Positions 8,112-17,163 of a DNA stretch of 59,407 nt are shown in pieces. Below the pieces are notes generated by a model, which did not search any database, had not been told where the DNA came from, and worked only from the letters and a program-made list of their open reading frames with translations. Numbering within the stretch: position 1 is the stretch's first letter; every line of letters begins with the position of its first letter. Source of the DNA: Acidobacteria bacterium 13_2_20CM_57_17 (GTDB lineage: Bacteria > Acidobacteriota > Terriglobia > Acidiferrales > UBA7541). Location: positions 1-59,407 of the forward strand of contig MNDE01000142.1 in the NCBI GenBank assembly GCA_001914785.1, written 5' to 3'. The translations under genes and the position numbers were made by a program.

Positions 8112-9013
8112 GTGGTGACCTCGTTCCGCTGGTAGGCGGTGCCGTTGTTCTCGTGAACCATGCGAAACTTCTGGGACAAGCCAAACAAACTTTCCGCATG
8201 CCCAACAAAGAGGTATCCGCTGGGATTCAAACAGTGCCAAAACTTTTCGATCAAGCGCTTTTGCTCGGCTTCGTCGAAATAAATCATGACATTGCGGCAG
8301 AGGATGATGTCGTTACGGCGAGGCAAGAACTCCGTTTTCAGGTTGTGAAAGTCGAACTGCACGAGTTCCTTTAATTGCGGCTTGACCTTGTATTTATCGC
8401 CAGCCTTTTCGAAATAGCGAAGCCGGCAGGTGTAATCCACGGGCTCCATCTGCTGCTCGGTGTACAAGCCTTCCTGGCCAACTCGGAGACTGGCATAGCT
8501 GATGTCCGAAGCAACGATTTCCACCTTCCATGGAGGAGGAATGAGGGGCTTGGGCGACGGCATATCGAATGGGAGCGGATTCCGCAGGTAGTAATACGCG
8601 AGCGCATCGCAGATCAAAATGGCGACGGTATAAGGCTCCTGCCCGGCGGAGCAGCCAGCGCTCCAAACGCGCAACGTGTAATCGCGGCGCTCCTGCTTGC
8701 GGCGCAGAATATCCTCCAGAACAGATTTTTGCAGGAGATCGAGCTGCGGACGATTGCGAAAGAAACTCGTTTCGTTGACGGTCAGATTCTCGAGAAGCAG
8801 CGCCAGTTCAGCGCGTCCTTCCCTGCTGGTGAGCAAGCGGTAGTACGCATAGAAGGAGTCGAGCTGACAGGCTTTCAGACGGCGTTGCAGGCGGTCTTTG
8901 AGGAAGTGCGAGCGGCGTTCATCAAAAAACATGCCGCATTCCTGATAGACCAGCGTCTGGAGGAGCTTCAGCTCTGCTTCGGTGAGTTGGACCTGGGCAG
9001 TAATCGTTCCCAT
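8108..9013 (-). CDS. cheR: CheR chemoreceptor methyltransferase
   Basis: Start set at ATG 9013 (MGTITAQVQLTEAEL), 301 residues; an upstream in-frame start at 9058 would add 15 residues without family similarity. N-terminal helical domain (NLTVNETSFFRN), then the SAM-binding methyltransferase fold with RVWSAGCSAGQEPYTVA, the SAM-contacting segment EIVASDIS and FDFHNLK, and DIILCRNVMIYFD. It methylates glutamates on MCPs. The proline-rich insertion PFDMPSPKPLIPPPW in the middle of the catalytic domain is unusual. Confidence 0.93.
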   Translation of the reverse strand: MGTITAQVQLTEAELKLLQTLVYQECGMFFDERRSHFLKDRLQRRLKACQLDSFYAYYRLLTSREGRAELALLLENLTVNETSFFRNRPQLDLLQKSVLEDILRRKQERRDYTLRVWSAGCSAGQEPYTVAILICDALAYYYLRNPLPFDMPSPKPLIPPPWKVEIVASDISYASLRVGQEGLYTEQQMEPVDYTCRLRYFEKAGDKYKVKPQLKELVQFDFHNLKTEFLPRRNDIILCRNVMIYFDEAEQKRLIEKFWHCLNPSGYLFVGHAESLFGLSQKFRMVHENNGTAYQRNEVTT

Positions 9014-9071
9014 GGTGTTTTCGTGAGGCGGTTCCCGAAGTCCGGCCCTTAGCTGCAAGCCGGAAATAGCA

Positions 9072-9548
9072 TTACCTTGCAGTAGCGACGGGTTCCGCGG
9101 CCTCCTCGAGTCGTTTGAACTCCGGGCGATGCAACAGTTTCGAGATGTCCAGCAGAATAATAAGGCGTCCCTTCAGTTTGCCTACGCCAATGACGTATCC
9201 GGATTCGCCTTCCGCAAAGACACTGCCCGGGGCTTCGATCTCGGAGGGCGGAATCTTCAGGACTTCCGAAGCCGCGTTGACGATAAGTCCGATCAACTTG
9301 TTGTCCAGCTCGACGACTAGAATGCGGTTTTTCTTATCGGGCTGAATTTCGGTTTGTCCGAACCGCTTGCGGAGGTCCATGACGGGAATGATTTTCCCGC
9401 GGAGGTTGATGACGCCTTCGATCAGATCGGGAGCGCTGGGGACCGAAGTAATCTCCGGCACACGCACAATTTCGCGCACGGCTGCGATGCGGACGCCGTA
9501 CGTTTCATTGCCGATGCGAAAACCGACGACTTGAAGATCTTTTTCCAT
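9072..9548 (-). CDS. cheW: CheW adaptor protein
   Basis: 158 residues. It shows the CheW fold: VGFRIGNETYGVRIAAVREIVR, then LIEGVINLRGKIIPVMDLRKRFG and GLIVNAASEVLKIP. It couples the MCP to CheA at the membrane. It lies 18 bases downstream of the MCP gene, in the same leftward operon, so MCP and CheW are probably made together. Confidence 0.95.
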   Translation of the reverse strand: MEKDLQVVGFRIGNETYGVRIAAVREIVRVPEITSVPSAPDLIEGVINLRGKIIPVMDLRKRFGQTEIQPDKKNRILVVELDNKLIGLIVNAASEVLKIPPSEIEAPGSVFAEGESGYVIGVGKLKGRLIILLDISKLLHRPEFKRLEEAAEPVATAR

Positions 9549-9566
9549 CGAGAGGTCTCCGGCCCT

Positions 9567-11582
9567 CTAGGAACGAACCAGTTCAGCGTATTCGTCTTCC
9601 TGCGAACGGTCCGACTCACCGCCACGACGCTTACTGCCGTAGGATTCGCCACGGCGCGGACGCTGCTGGTTGGCGCGGTCGAGAACAAAGCGGTCCATGC
9701 TGTCGAGCAAATTGCGCGAGAGCTTAAGCATCTGTTCAGCGGCGGCGGACAGCTCGGTGGAACTGGAAGCGGACTGCTGCACCAGTTCGCGCATTTTATC
9801 CATTGCGCGGACAACGGCCTGTGCGCCGGAAGCCTGTTCTTCCACGGCGGAATTGATTTCCTGGGTAATTTCGGTAAGGCGGCTGGTGGCTTTGGCAATT
9901 TGCGAGGAGCCGACAGACTGTTCGTTGGTGGCGGCGCCGATTTCCTGAGAGAACTTGTAGACTTCAGTGACAACATTGGAAATCTTGTGCAGCGCGGAGC
10001 CAAGGTCGTTGCCGAGAGTGAGGCCTTCCTCGACGATGCGGGTGCTGCGCTCCATATTTTCAACGGCCTGGCGGGCTTCACGCTGAATGCTTTGAATCAG
10101 GTCGGCAATTTCCTTGGTGGATTGCGTGGACTTTTCCGCCAGTTTGCGAACTTCGTCGGCGACGACAGCGAAGCCAAGACCATGTTCACCGGCGCGGGCG
10201 GCTTCGATGGCAGCGTTAAGGGCAAGCAGGTTGGTCTGTTCGGCGAGGTCATCGATGACTTCGATGATCTTGCCAATGTCATCAGCGCGATGACCGAGGA
10301 TGTTGATAATTTCCGCGGACGACTGGATGGCCTGGTTGGTGCGGTTGAGGCCATCGGTGGCCTTTTCCATGGTCTGGATACCAGTAACGACTTCCTCGCG
10401 CGAGCGGTTGGCGATATCAAGCAAGACCTTGGCGGTATCGGCAACGCGCTGAATGGAAGTGACCATCTGATCGATGGAAGCGGAAGTTTCCGCGACGCTG
10501 GAGGCCTGAACTTGGGTATTTTTCACAACATTCTGCACGTTGATGCTCATCTCGTGCATGGTGCTGGTGACTTCTTCGATCGCGGAGGAGGCTTGAACGC
10601 TGACCTTGGCGGATTCATCAGCCGCGCCGGCCACTTGATTGGAACCGGCGGAAACCTGGCCGGCCGAATCACGCGTGGTGCGAACAAGCTCCTGCAAGCC
10701 GTGGGACATGCGCAGAAAAGCGTTGCCGAGAGTATCGCGCTTGGAACGCGGCACGACTTCGACGGTCAAATCGCCTTCGGCAACGGCCATGGACACACTA
10801 GCCATTTCCTTGAGATAGGCGACCATGTTGTTAAACGTGGTGGCCAAAGCCCCGATTTCGTCGTTGCGGTGAATATCAATGTTCTGGTCGAGGTCACCGG
10901 AATCGCCGATTTCGCGAGCCACGGTGATGAGATGAGTCAAAGGTTCCGTGATGGACTTGGCGGTCCAGACGGCGACAAACCCACCGGCGACAAGGGCAAG
11001 CAAGGTTCCGCCGATGGTCACGAAGGCGCTGAGCGAGCTCGCGGTATTTGCCGACTTTGTGGTTTGATCGAGAAATTTGGAGATATCGGCATTGCTTTGG
11101 TCAAGAACAACAGAGGACTTCGCCAGCCAGGACGAGGGGTCCTTTTGCAAATAGAAAATTTGGAGGTCGGAGACGGTGGCGTCGCCGGAATCGACTTGGT
11201 GGCGCTTGGCGATCAGCGGCTTGGCAAAATTGTCAGCCCAACTGGCTTCGGTGCTTTCCACCTGGATCAGCGCGGTGCGAACCATGTCATTGCCGACTTG
11301 CGATTCACCACGCTTGATGAGATCGGAAATGTCGGTGAGCCCTTTGTTGACCTTCTCTTCGTCGCGAGGGTCGCCGCTGAGGAGGAAGTTGTTCATGTTG
11401 AGGCGATTCAGCATGATCTGATAGCGTACGGACTCGACAGTGCGCACGCTCTCCAGTGCCGTGCTGGCGTCCGTCCGCGCGGATTTTTCCTTGAAGCCCG
11501 CGAAAATGTTCACGAGGAACAGCAGGACGAGGATGCCAAGAATCAGGCCAAATCCCGCGTAAAGCTTTTTTCCGATCGTCAT
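9567..11582 (-). CDS. Methyl-accepting chemotaxis protein with four-helix-bundle sensor
   Basis: 671 residues. TM1 about residues 8-30 (GFGLILGILVLLFLVNIFAG). Residues about 31-185 form a periplasmic helical-bundle sensor (4HB_MCP-like). TM2 is near 190-212 (FVTIGGTLLALVAGGFVAVW), followed by HAMP (ITEPLTHLITVAREI) and a long cytoplasmic hairpin. The highly conserved tip is [20 protein letters not shown]. The C-terminus (SQEDEYAELVRS) is acidic and not the classical CheR pentapeptide. It is the first chemotaxis gene of the operon. The ligand is unknown. Confidence 0.93.
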   Translation of the reverse strand: MTIGKKLYAGFGLILGILVLLFLVNIFAGFKEKSARTDASTALESVRTVESVRYQIMLNRLNMNNFLLSGDPRDEEKVNKGLTDISDLIKRGESQVGNDMVRTALIQVESTEASWADNFAKPLIAKRHQVDSGDATVSDLQIFYLQKDPSSWLAKSSVVLDQSNADISKFLDQTTKSANTASSLSAFVTIGGTLLALVAGGFVAVWTAKSITEPLTHLITVAREIGDSGDLDQNIDIHRNDEIGALATTFNNMVAYLKEMASVSMAVAEGDLTVEVVPRSKRDTLGNAFLRMSHGLQELVRTTRDSAGQVSAGSNQVAGAADESAKVSVQASSAIEEVTSTMHEMSINVQNVVKNTQVQASSVAETSASIDQMVTSIQRVADTAKVLLDIANRSREEVVTGIQTMEKATDGLNRTNQAIQSSAEIINILGHRADDIGKIIEVIDDLAEQTNLLALNAAIEAARAGEHGLGFAVVADEVRKLAEKSTQSTKEIADLIQSIQREARQAVENMERSTRIVEEGLTLGNDLGSALHKISNVVTEVYKFSQEIGAATNEQSVGSSQIAKATSRLTEITQEINSAVEEQASGAQAVVRAMDKMRELVQQSASSSTELSAAAEQMLKLSRNLLDSMDRFVLDRANQQRPRRGESYGSKRRGGESDRSQEDEYAELVRS

Positions 11583-11660
11583 TGCAAAATGCCTCCGCTC
11601 ACCTCGGCAGGACGACGTAAATACGACCTCTGCCGGAACAACCCTTCCGCATCCGATGGC

Positions 11661-12005
11661 TTAATTGGCATGAAATTCGAACTCAACAACCTGCGTGGTC
11701 TCTTCCGGCGCAGGCACAAACTTCCATTCCTTCACGGCGTCCTGACAGGCCTGAACGAGCAAAGGATGACCTCCGACGACGCGAGTACTTTTCACGCGCC
11801 CATCGGGAGTGATGACCACTTCAATCTTGACCTTGCCCGCGACATTCATTCGCCTGGCGAGTTCCGGATATACCGGGGTGGTCTTGATCTTGACCTTGCG
11901 TTTGGATTCATCTGTCGAACCGGACTGGGCAAATCCGGAAGCGCCCGAAAAAATGAGCGCCGCGGTTGTTACAACGGCCCACTTCCTCCACCGGCTGATT
12001 CTCAT
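11661..12005 (-). CDS. Secreted TonB C-terminal-domain protein
   Basis: Start set at ATG 12005 (MRISRWRKW), 114 residues; the open frame upstream lacks similarity. A signal peptide of about 28 residues (WAVVTTAALIFSGASGFAQS) precedes a TonB C-terminal-like fold: TPVYPELARRMNVAGKVKIE, VITPDGRVKSTRVVGGHPLL and AVKEWKFVPAP. Stand-alone TonB-C proteins of this kind are common in Acidobacteriota. There is no N-terminal TonB transmembrane anchor or proline-rich linker, so direct energy transduction is doubtful. It lies 78 bases upstream of the MCP gene and could share its transcript. Confidence 0.8.
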   Translation of the reverse strand: MRISRWRKWAVVTTAALIFSGASGFAQSGSTDESKRKVKIKTTPVYPELARRMNVAGKVKIEVVITPDGRVKSTRVVGGHPLLVQACQDAVKEWKFVPAPEETTQVVEFEFHAN

Positions 12006-12449
12006 CGACACCACTCCTAGAAGGATGTGAAGATTCCCCGCATAAGAGAAGGCACGTCGGGTGCCATGGCGGAGAAGCGCGGGTATAATCGAATGAGGCT
12101 CGGTCGAACGAGCGTAAGTAATGGAAGAAGAGCGAGTTAGGAGAGACTCGGAAGGCAGCGGCAACGCGACTTTGGCGTACCAATTGTCTCAGGCGAGCTG
12201 ATGTTGCCGGGCTGAGGTCTCAGGCTGAGACGCGAAGAGATTGGAGAGCTCGGACGGCTGTAGGCGATTTCGCTACAGGGTGCGGCCCGGCAATTGACTC
12301 ACATTGAGACTCCCCGGTAGGGTTAGGGAGAAGCAACGACTCCCATTTTGAGACGCGCGGCGCTTCCCCCTTTGTCAATGCGCAGAACAAAGACGAGAGA
12401 ATCGCGACATTCCACGCTCCGGCGCGGAGGTGTGGAGCTCTCCCCGACG
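12006..12449. promoter_or_regulatory. Divergent regulatory region with TGAGAC repeats
   Basis: 444 bases between the leftward TonB-like gene and the rightward kinase operon. It contains GTCTCAGGCTGAGAC (12217-12231), a perfect 6-3-6 inverted repeat, a related half-site GTCTCAGGCGAG at 12186, and single TGAGAC boxes at 12305 and 12349. TGAGAC-bearing repeats also precede the two downstream chemosensory transcripts. I infer they bind the NtrC-family activator of this operon (autoregulation). A TATAAT at 12084-12089 lacks a good -35. No convincing sigma-54 -24/-12 match was found here. Confidence 0.4.
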
Positions 12450-14735
12450 ATGTCCAGGCACGCAGAAGAATTAATGGAACTGGCCGTTGAGGCGGCTCAG
12501 TCGCGGCATCTGCCGGATTTTCTGGAACAGTTTGCGCTGCGTTCGACCCGAATGCTGGACGCCATGTGGGGCGGCGTGGCGGTATACCGTGGACGCGAAA
12601 CTGAACTTCACGCGATGCCGGGCGGAGCATCAACAGCGGAAGCGGCCGCGAGCTGGATCATTTCGTGTGCGCGGGACAGCCAGAACGATGTGGAAGCGCG
12701 TGCAATTCCCAAGGAAACTGCGGCGGCGTTGGCACTTCCGGAAGAGCCGGGAGCGGTCGTCTTGGTGAGGATCGCGGCAAGCGCCGATGAGAGGCTGGGA
12801 ACACTGTGCCTCCTGCGAAAGAGAAAGACGCTGGGCGCGGACGAAAAACGATTGCTGCATGCGCTGGCGAGCCACGCAGCGCTATCACTGGAAAATTTCC
12901 GGCGATTCTCGCAACTGGAGCGTTCGAAACGGCAGTGGGTGGAAGACATCGATGCGATCAGCGACTACATCGTGGTCCACGACCGGACGTGGAATATCGT
13001 TCGAACGAACCGGTCGCTCGCGTCGCACCTTGGCGTGCCGCCCGTAGCGCTGGTCGGCGAAGCCATGAGCAGTTTGCGGCAGATTGCGGAAACAGGGAGC
13101 GATCTGCCGTGTCCGTTCTGCCGCGATACCGAGCGTGCGAAAGAAGAGTACGTGGCCGCTTCGGCGGAGCGCATTTTCCTTGTTTCGACTTCGCGAACGC
13201 CGGGCGTGTCTGATGACGACACGCGCACGATCCATGTATTGAAGGACATTACCGACCGGCGAGAGGCGGAACGGCGGTACCGCGAGCTGTTTGACAGCAT
13301 CCAGGAAGGACTATTTTTCGCGACGCCGGACGGGAGATTTCTGGACGTAAACGATGCGATGGTGCGCATGCTGGGGTATGCGTCGAGGGAGGAATTGCTG
13401 CGCGCGGACGTAAGTCCTCATTTGTATCCTGTGCCGGAAGCGCGTGACAAGTTTTTGAAGGCGCTTTCGGAACGAGGCGTGTTGCGTAATTACGAGGAAA
13501 CGTTGCGGCGCAAAGATGGAACGCTGTTGCACACGCTGCAAAACATCACCGCGGTGCGCGACGCACGCGGACGCATCGCGCAGATTCGCGGCCTGATGCT
13601 GGATGTTACGGAACAGAAGACGTTTCAATCGCAACTGCAACGGGAACGCGACTTCAATCAGAAGATTTTGAATACGACGCAGAGCATGATTCTGGTGCTG
13701 GATACGGCGGGGCTGATCAGTTACGCGAACCGGCGCTGTTATGAAGCGGGGTATCAGGAAGGCGAATTGATCGGGCACCGGCTGGTGGACTGGGTGGAGG
13801 CTTCGCACCGGGAGGATTTCGACGCGGCACTGGAGACGACGGCGCACGGACATCAAGTGGAGAATTTGGAGCTGCGGGTACGGCGGAGCGACGGTTCAAT
13901 GGGACATTTTTCGATCAGCTTGAGTCCGATGAGGGACGAGCAGAATGCGGTGAACAGCGTGGTCGTGGTGATGACGGACATCACCGACGCGGCGCTGCTG
14001 CAAGCAAAGTTGGCTCATAGCGAAAAAATGGCTACGATCGGGCGGCTGGTTTCCGGCGTGGCGCATGAAGTGAATAACCCGCTGGCGGCGATTCTGGGTT
14101 TCACGGATTTGTTGCTGGAGAATCCCGACGTGCCGGGGTCGGCGCGCGAAGATTTACAGATTATTCTGCATGAGACGCAGCGAACGAAAGACATTGTGCA
14201 GGATTTGCTGAGTTTCGCGAGGCAGCGGCCGGTGCAGCGGGAACTCGTGCAGGTGAATAGCGTTTTGCGGCAGACGATCAAGCTGCGTAGCTACGATTTT
14301 GCAAGTCACGGCGTGGAAGTCGTGGAGGATTTTGAAGAGGCGCTGGCGGCGGCACTGGGCGATTCGCAGCAACTGCAGCAAGTGTTTCTGAACATACTCA
14401 ACAACGCGTACGATGCGGTGCAGGAAGCGGGGCAGCGCGGACGCATTAAGATTCACACGCGGCGACAAGCGGAAATGATCGAAGTGGCGATCAGCGATAA
14501 CGGAACGGGGATTAGTGATCCGCAGCGCATTTTCGACCCATTTTATACAACCAAACAAGTGGGTAAAGGGACGGGACTCGGGCTGAGCATTTGCTACGGG
14601 ATTGTGCGGGCGCATGGCGGGGAAATTCAATGCTGGAACAATGAACAGGGAGCGGGGAGCACGTTTGTGGTAAGGATTCCCGTGGCGACGGAAGCGGCGC
14701 TTGCGGCCGCGGCGACGAAAGAAGCGGGTAGATGA
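12450..14735 (+). CDS. Multi-sensor histidine kinase (GAF-PAS-PAS-PAS-HisKA-HATPase)
   Basis: About 761 residues from ATG 12450; the frame is open from 12348, so the start is uncertain. No transmembrane segments, so it is cytoplasmic. The N-terminal ~150 residues are GAF-like (LCLLRKRKTLGADEKRLLHALASHAALSLEN). Three PAS domains follow, two with PAC-type tails (VLKDITDRREAE; LMLDVTEQK; VVVMTDITDAALLQ). HisKA has its phospho-His in VSGVAHEVNNPLAAILGFTD; HATPase shows DNGTGISDP, FDPFYTTK and GTGLGLSICYGIVRAHGG. It overlaps the next receiver gene by ATGA and probably phosphorylates one or both downstream receivers. Confidence 0.9.
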   Translation: MSRHAEELMELAVEAAQSRHLPDFLEQFALRSTRMLDAMWGGVAVYRGRETELHAMPGGASTAEAAASWIISCARDSQNDVEARAIPKETAAALALPEEPGAVVLVRIAASADERLGTLCLLRKRKTLGADEKRLLHALASHAALSLENFRRFSQLERSKRQWVEDIDAISDYIVVHDRTWNIVRTNRSLASHLGVPPVALVGEAMSSLRQIAETGSDLPCPFCRDTERAKEEYVAASAERIFLVSTSRTPGVSDDDTRTIHVLKDITDRREAERRYRELFDSIQEGLFFATPDGRFLDVNDAMVRMLGYASREELLRADVSPHLYPVPEARDKFLKALSERGVLRNYEETLRRKDGTLLHTLQNITAVRDARGRIAQIRGLMLDVTEQKTFQSQLQRERDFNQKILNTTQSMILVLDTAGLISYANRRCYEAGYQEGELIGHRLVDWVEASHREDFDAALETTAHGHQVENLELRVRRSDGSMGHFSISLSPMRDEQNAVNSVVVVMTDITDAALLQAKLAHSEKMATIGRLVSGVAHEVNNPLAAILGFTDLLLENPDVPGSAREDLQIILHETQRTKDIVQDLLSFARQRPVQRELVQVNSVLRQTIKLRSYDFASHGVEVVEDFEEALAAALGDSQQLQQVFLNILNNAYDAVQEAGQRGRIKIHTRRQAEMIEVAISDNGTGISDPQRIFDPFYTTKQVGKGTGLGLSICYGIVRAHGGEIQCWNNEQGAGSTFVVRIPVATEAALAAAATKEAGR

Positions 14736-15130
14736 AGGCGCAGCAGGCGTTGTGGACGGGCGGGCCGATCCTGCTCATCGAAGATGAGCCATCGGTCACC
14801 GCGTTTTTGCGGGCGGCGCTGGAACGCAAGGGATACGACGTGGTGAATGCTTCGTCGGGCGCGGAAGGATTGCAGAGGCTTTCGAATGGGCGGTACGCGG
14901 GCGTGATTTCCGACATTCGAATGCCCGGCGCGGTAAACGGAGCAGAAGTGCACGGGTGGATTCAGAAAAACCGGCCTGAATTGAAGGCGCGCATTATTTT
15001 GATCAGCGGTGACACCGCGAACAGCGATACACAGGCCTTTCTGGCACAGAGTGGAACGCCCTGCATCGAGAAGCCTTTTCGGGTGCAGCAACTGATATCA
15101 ATGGTGGAAAAGACTTTCGGGAAGCCATGA
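14732..15130 (+). CDS. Single-domain receiver protein
   Basis: 132 residues, only a receiver domain: ILLIEDEPSVTAFLRAALE (acidic pocket), phosphoacceptor in AGVISDIRMPG, switch Ser in IILISGD, Lys in CIEKPFRVQQL. It overlaps the kinase upstream and the NtrC-like gene downstream by four bases each, so the three are co-translated. It could act as a phosphate sink or an intermediate between kinase and activator. Confidence 0.88.
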   Translation: MKAQQALWTGGPILLIEDEPSVTAFLRAALERKGYDVVNASSGAEGLQRLSNGRYAGVISDIRMPGAVNGAEVHGWIQKNRPELKARIILISGDTANSDTQAFLAQSGTPCIEKPFRVQQLISMVEKTFGKP

Positions 15131-16539
15131 GCGACGAGATGAAAACACGACTGCTGGTGGTGGATGACGAACAGAGCATCCGCCGCCTGTGCATGACCAT
15201 CGGAAACACTTTGGGATATGTGTGCGCCGAGGCGGAAAGTGCGGAAGCGGCGCTGGCGCGGCTCGATACCGAAACGCCGGACCTGCTACTCACCGACCTG
15301 AAGCTGCCCAATATGTCCGGGGTGGAGTTGCTGAAGCAAACTAAACAGCTTTTGCCGCATACCGAAGTTGCGATTATGACCGGCCACGGCTCGATCGAAT
15401 CCGCTGTGGATGCGATGAAGCTAGGGGCGTACGACTACATCGAAAAGCCGTTTCGTGTGGAGAAAATGCGGCTATTGCTGCAGCGGATGGCAGAAAAGGT
15501 GCGCCTGGTCACTGAAAATGAGTTTTTGCGCGAGCGGGTTACGACGGAAGAGAATCTCGACGGAATCATCGGCAGCTCCGCAAATATCCAAGACGTTTTG
15601 CGGATGATTTCCAGGCTGAAAGACACTCGGACACCCGTACTGATTTCCGGCGAGAGCGGCACGGGAAAAGAACTTGCGGCTCGGGCGATTCACTTCCGGG
15701 GAGCCATGGCAAAGACGCCGTTCGTAGCGGTTGATTGCGGATCGCTGGTGCCGACACTGATGGAAAGCGAGCTTTTCGGATATGAGAAAGGCGCTTTTAC
15801 CGGCGCGACAAAGTCGAAGGCCGGCCTCTTCCAGTCAGCCGATGGCGGGACAATTTTTCTTGACGAGATCGGAGAGCTGCCACTGGAAATGCAGGCAAAA
15901 TTACTCCGTGTCTTGCAGGAGAAAGAAGTGCGGCCGGTGGGTAGCAACGAGAAGATTAACGTCGATGTTCGCGTGATCGCGGCGACGAACCGCGATCTGG
16001 AGGCCGCGTATCGCGCTGGAACGTTTCGGAAGGACTTGTATTTTCGCCTGAATGTGGTGACCGTGCACCTCCCTCCCCTGCGCGAGCGCCGTTCGGACAT
16101 ACCGGTTCTGGTGCATCATTTTCTGGATCGCTACGCCAAGGGATCGCATATTCAGGTTACGGCCGCGGCTATGAAAAGCCTGCTGCACTACGACTGGCCA
16201 GGGAACGTCCGCGAACTGGAGAATTGCATCGCGCGCGCGGTGACTCTGGGAGACGGAAAAATCATCGATGTCGCCGATCTGCCGCCCGCAATTCGGAGCG
16301 AACAGGCAGATTCAGGGATCGTGCCATCGCAGGACGCCTCCAATTTGTCCACCACAGCGCTTGCAGAGATGGAGCGAATGACGATTCTGCGTGTTTTTGA
16401 GCAAGCGAACGGCGACAAAGCACTGGCGGGGAAAATGCTTGGAATCAGCCGTGCGACACTGTATCGAAAACTGAAGAGGTACAACATCGCGCTAAGGGCA
16501 AGTGGCGGAGCTGATGAGCCGCAAGTGGCTCCCCAGTAG
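15127..16539 (+). CDS. NtrC-family sigma-54-dependent response regulator
   Basis: 470 residues. Receiver (LLVVDDEQSIRRL, LLLTDLKLPNMSG, YIEKPFRVEKM), AAA+ domain with Walker A SGESGTGKELAARAIH, the sigma-54-contacting loop GAFTGA (in YEKGAFTGATKSKAGLF) and Walker B GGTIFLDEIGEL. The C-terminal Fis-type HTH is DKALAGKMLGISRATLYRKLKRY. GAFTGA is intact, so it should activate sigma-54 promoters. It sits immediately before the second chemosensory operon, whose upstream regions carry GG-N10-GC elements and TGAGAC inverted repeats. Confidence 0.95.
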   Translation: MSDEMKTRLLVVDDEQSIRRLCMTIGNTLGYVCAEAESAEAALARLDTETPDLLLTDLKLPNMSGVELLKQTKQLLPHTEVAIMTGHGSIESAVDAMKLGAYDYIEKPFRVEKMRLLLQRMAEKVRLVTENEFLRERVTTEENLDGIIGSSANIQDVLRMISRLKDTRTPVLISGESGTGKELAARAIHFRGAMAKTPFVAVDCGSLVPTLMESELFGYEKGAFTGATKSKAGLFQSADGGTIFLDEIGELPLEMQAKLLRVLQEKEVRPVGSNEKINVDVRVIAATNRDLEAAYRAGTFRKDLYFRLNVVTVHLPPLRERRSDIPVLVHHFLDRYAKGSHIQVTAAAMKSLLHYDWPGNVRELENCIARAVTLGDGKIIDVADLPPAIRSEQADSGIVPSQDASNLSTTALAEMERMTILRVFEQANGDKALAGKMLGISRATLYRKLKRYNIALRASGGADEPQVAPQ

Positions 16540-16592
16540 CGATACTACGTCTTAAACCAATTCCTCTAGGAACCTCCGGATATGTCGCGCTG

Positions 16593-16619
16593 TGAGACGG
16601 AAACGTTTCACCGTGAGAC
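16593..16619 (+). promoter_or_regulatory. Candidate enhancer: TGAGAC-type repeats
   Basis: TGAGAC (16593-16598), six bases, GTTTCA (16605-16610), then another TGAGAC (16614-16619). It lies about 110-135 bases upstream of the predicted sigma-54 start, a usual enhancer distance. A further palindrome CTCAC-GCG-GTGAG is at 16741-16753, downstream of the candidate promoter. Binding by the activator encoded just upstream is inferred. Confidence 0.45.
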
Positions 16620-16702
16620 GACTTAGCCAGCAAGACACACAGAGAGAATCTTAAGCCTCAGCATTTCTGCAAGTTGCAACGGACGGACCCTCTTATCCAT
16701 TT

Positions 16703-16716
16703 GGCGGCCAGCGTGC
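16703..16716 (+). promoter_or_regulatory. Candidate sigma-54 promoter for the second chemosensory operon
   Basis: TTGGCGG-CCAGC-GTGCAT: GG at 16703-16704 and GC at 16715-16716 with exactly ten bases between, and TGGC/GTGC close to the TGGCAC/TTGC consensus. The start point would be near 16728, leaving a leader of about 80 bases to the GTG at 16810. Confidence 0.45.
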
Positions 16717-16809
16717 ATCTCTGTCAGCGGAAGTCTACGTCTCACGCGGTGAGTAGTGTGTCTTGCCGTAAGAGATCGAGTGGAATCAGGCTGTAGGGCG
16801 AGAGGAAAC

Positions 16810-17163
16810 GTGGGGAAATCCAGCGGTCTGGCACTCACAGCAAATGGGCAAGATTGCGCAGAGCAGTTGGCGCGTTTCTTTCCACATGCACGGCCCATTC
16901 GAATTCCGGTGCAGGTGATCACACGGCGCGGAGGTGCAACCAGCCTTCGCGAGGCCGCCGTCGTGGAATATGGCGGCCCGGAGCACGCAATTTTCGTGTC
17001 AAACCTGCCTTTGGAGTTCGACGATCACGTGCGAATCGAAGCAACTGGAGAAGGGCGGCCGACGGAAGCAACTGTCGTCGGCGTGCAATATCACGAAGGA
17101 CGCAAAGCGGTGGCCGTCCGATTCTTGCAAGGCCCCTGCGACTGGGTGGTGACACAGCCGTGA
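16810..17163 (+). CDS. PilZ-like domain protein
   Basis: 117 residues from GTG 16810, chosen because GAGAGG precedes it by six bases; the frame is open further upstream. It contains RPIRIPVQVITRRGG, REAAVVEYGGPEHAIFVSN and HVRIEATGEG, then VQYHEGRKAVAVRFLQGPCDWVV. The layout resembles a PilZ beta-barrel, but the classical RxxxR and (D/N)xSxxG c-di-GMP motifs are not clear, so ligand binding is doubtful. Its stop overlaps the next gene by GTGA. First gene of the second chemosensory operon. Confidence 0.6.
   Translation: MGKSSGLALTANGQDCAEQLARFFPHARPIRIPVQVITRRGGATSLREAAVVEYGGPEHAIFVSNLPLEFDDHVRIEATGEGRPTEATVVGVQYHEGRKAVAVRFLQGPCDWVVTQP

Noticed and set aside
9354..12020. 888-codon open frame on the plus strand opposite the MCP gene
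   Set aside because: It mirrors the MCP and TonB-like genes in antisense; its Gly/Asp/Phe-rich composition follows from high-GC codon bias, and the minus-strand product has unmistakable MCP motifs.
12318..12333. GG-N10-GC match as a sigma-54 promoter for the kinase operon
   Set aside because: Only the GG and GC spacing fits (GGTTAGGGAGAAGC); the TGGC and TTGC parts are absent, so it is likely chance.
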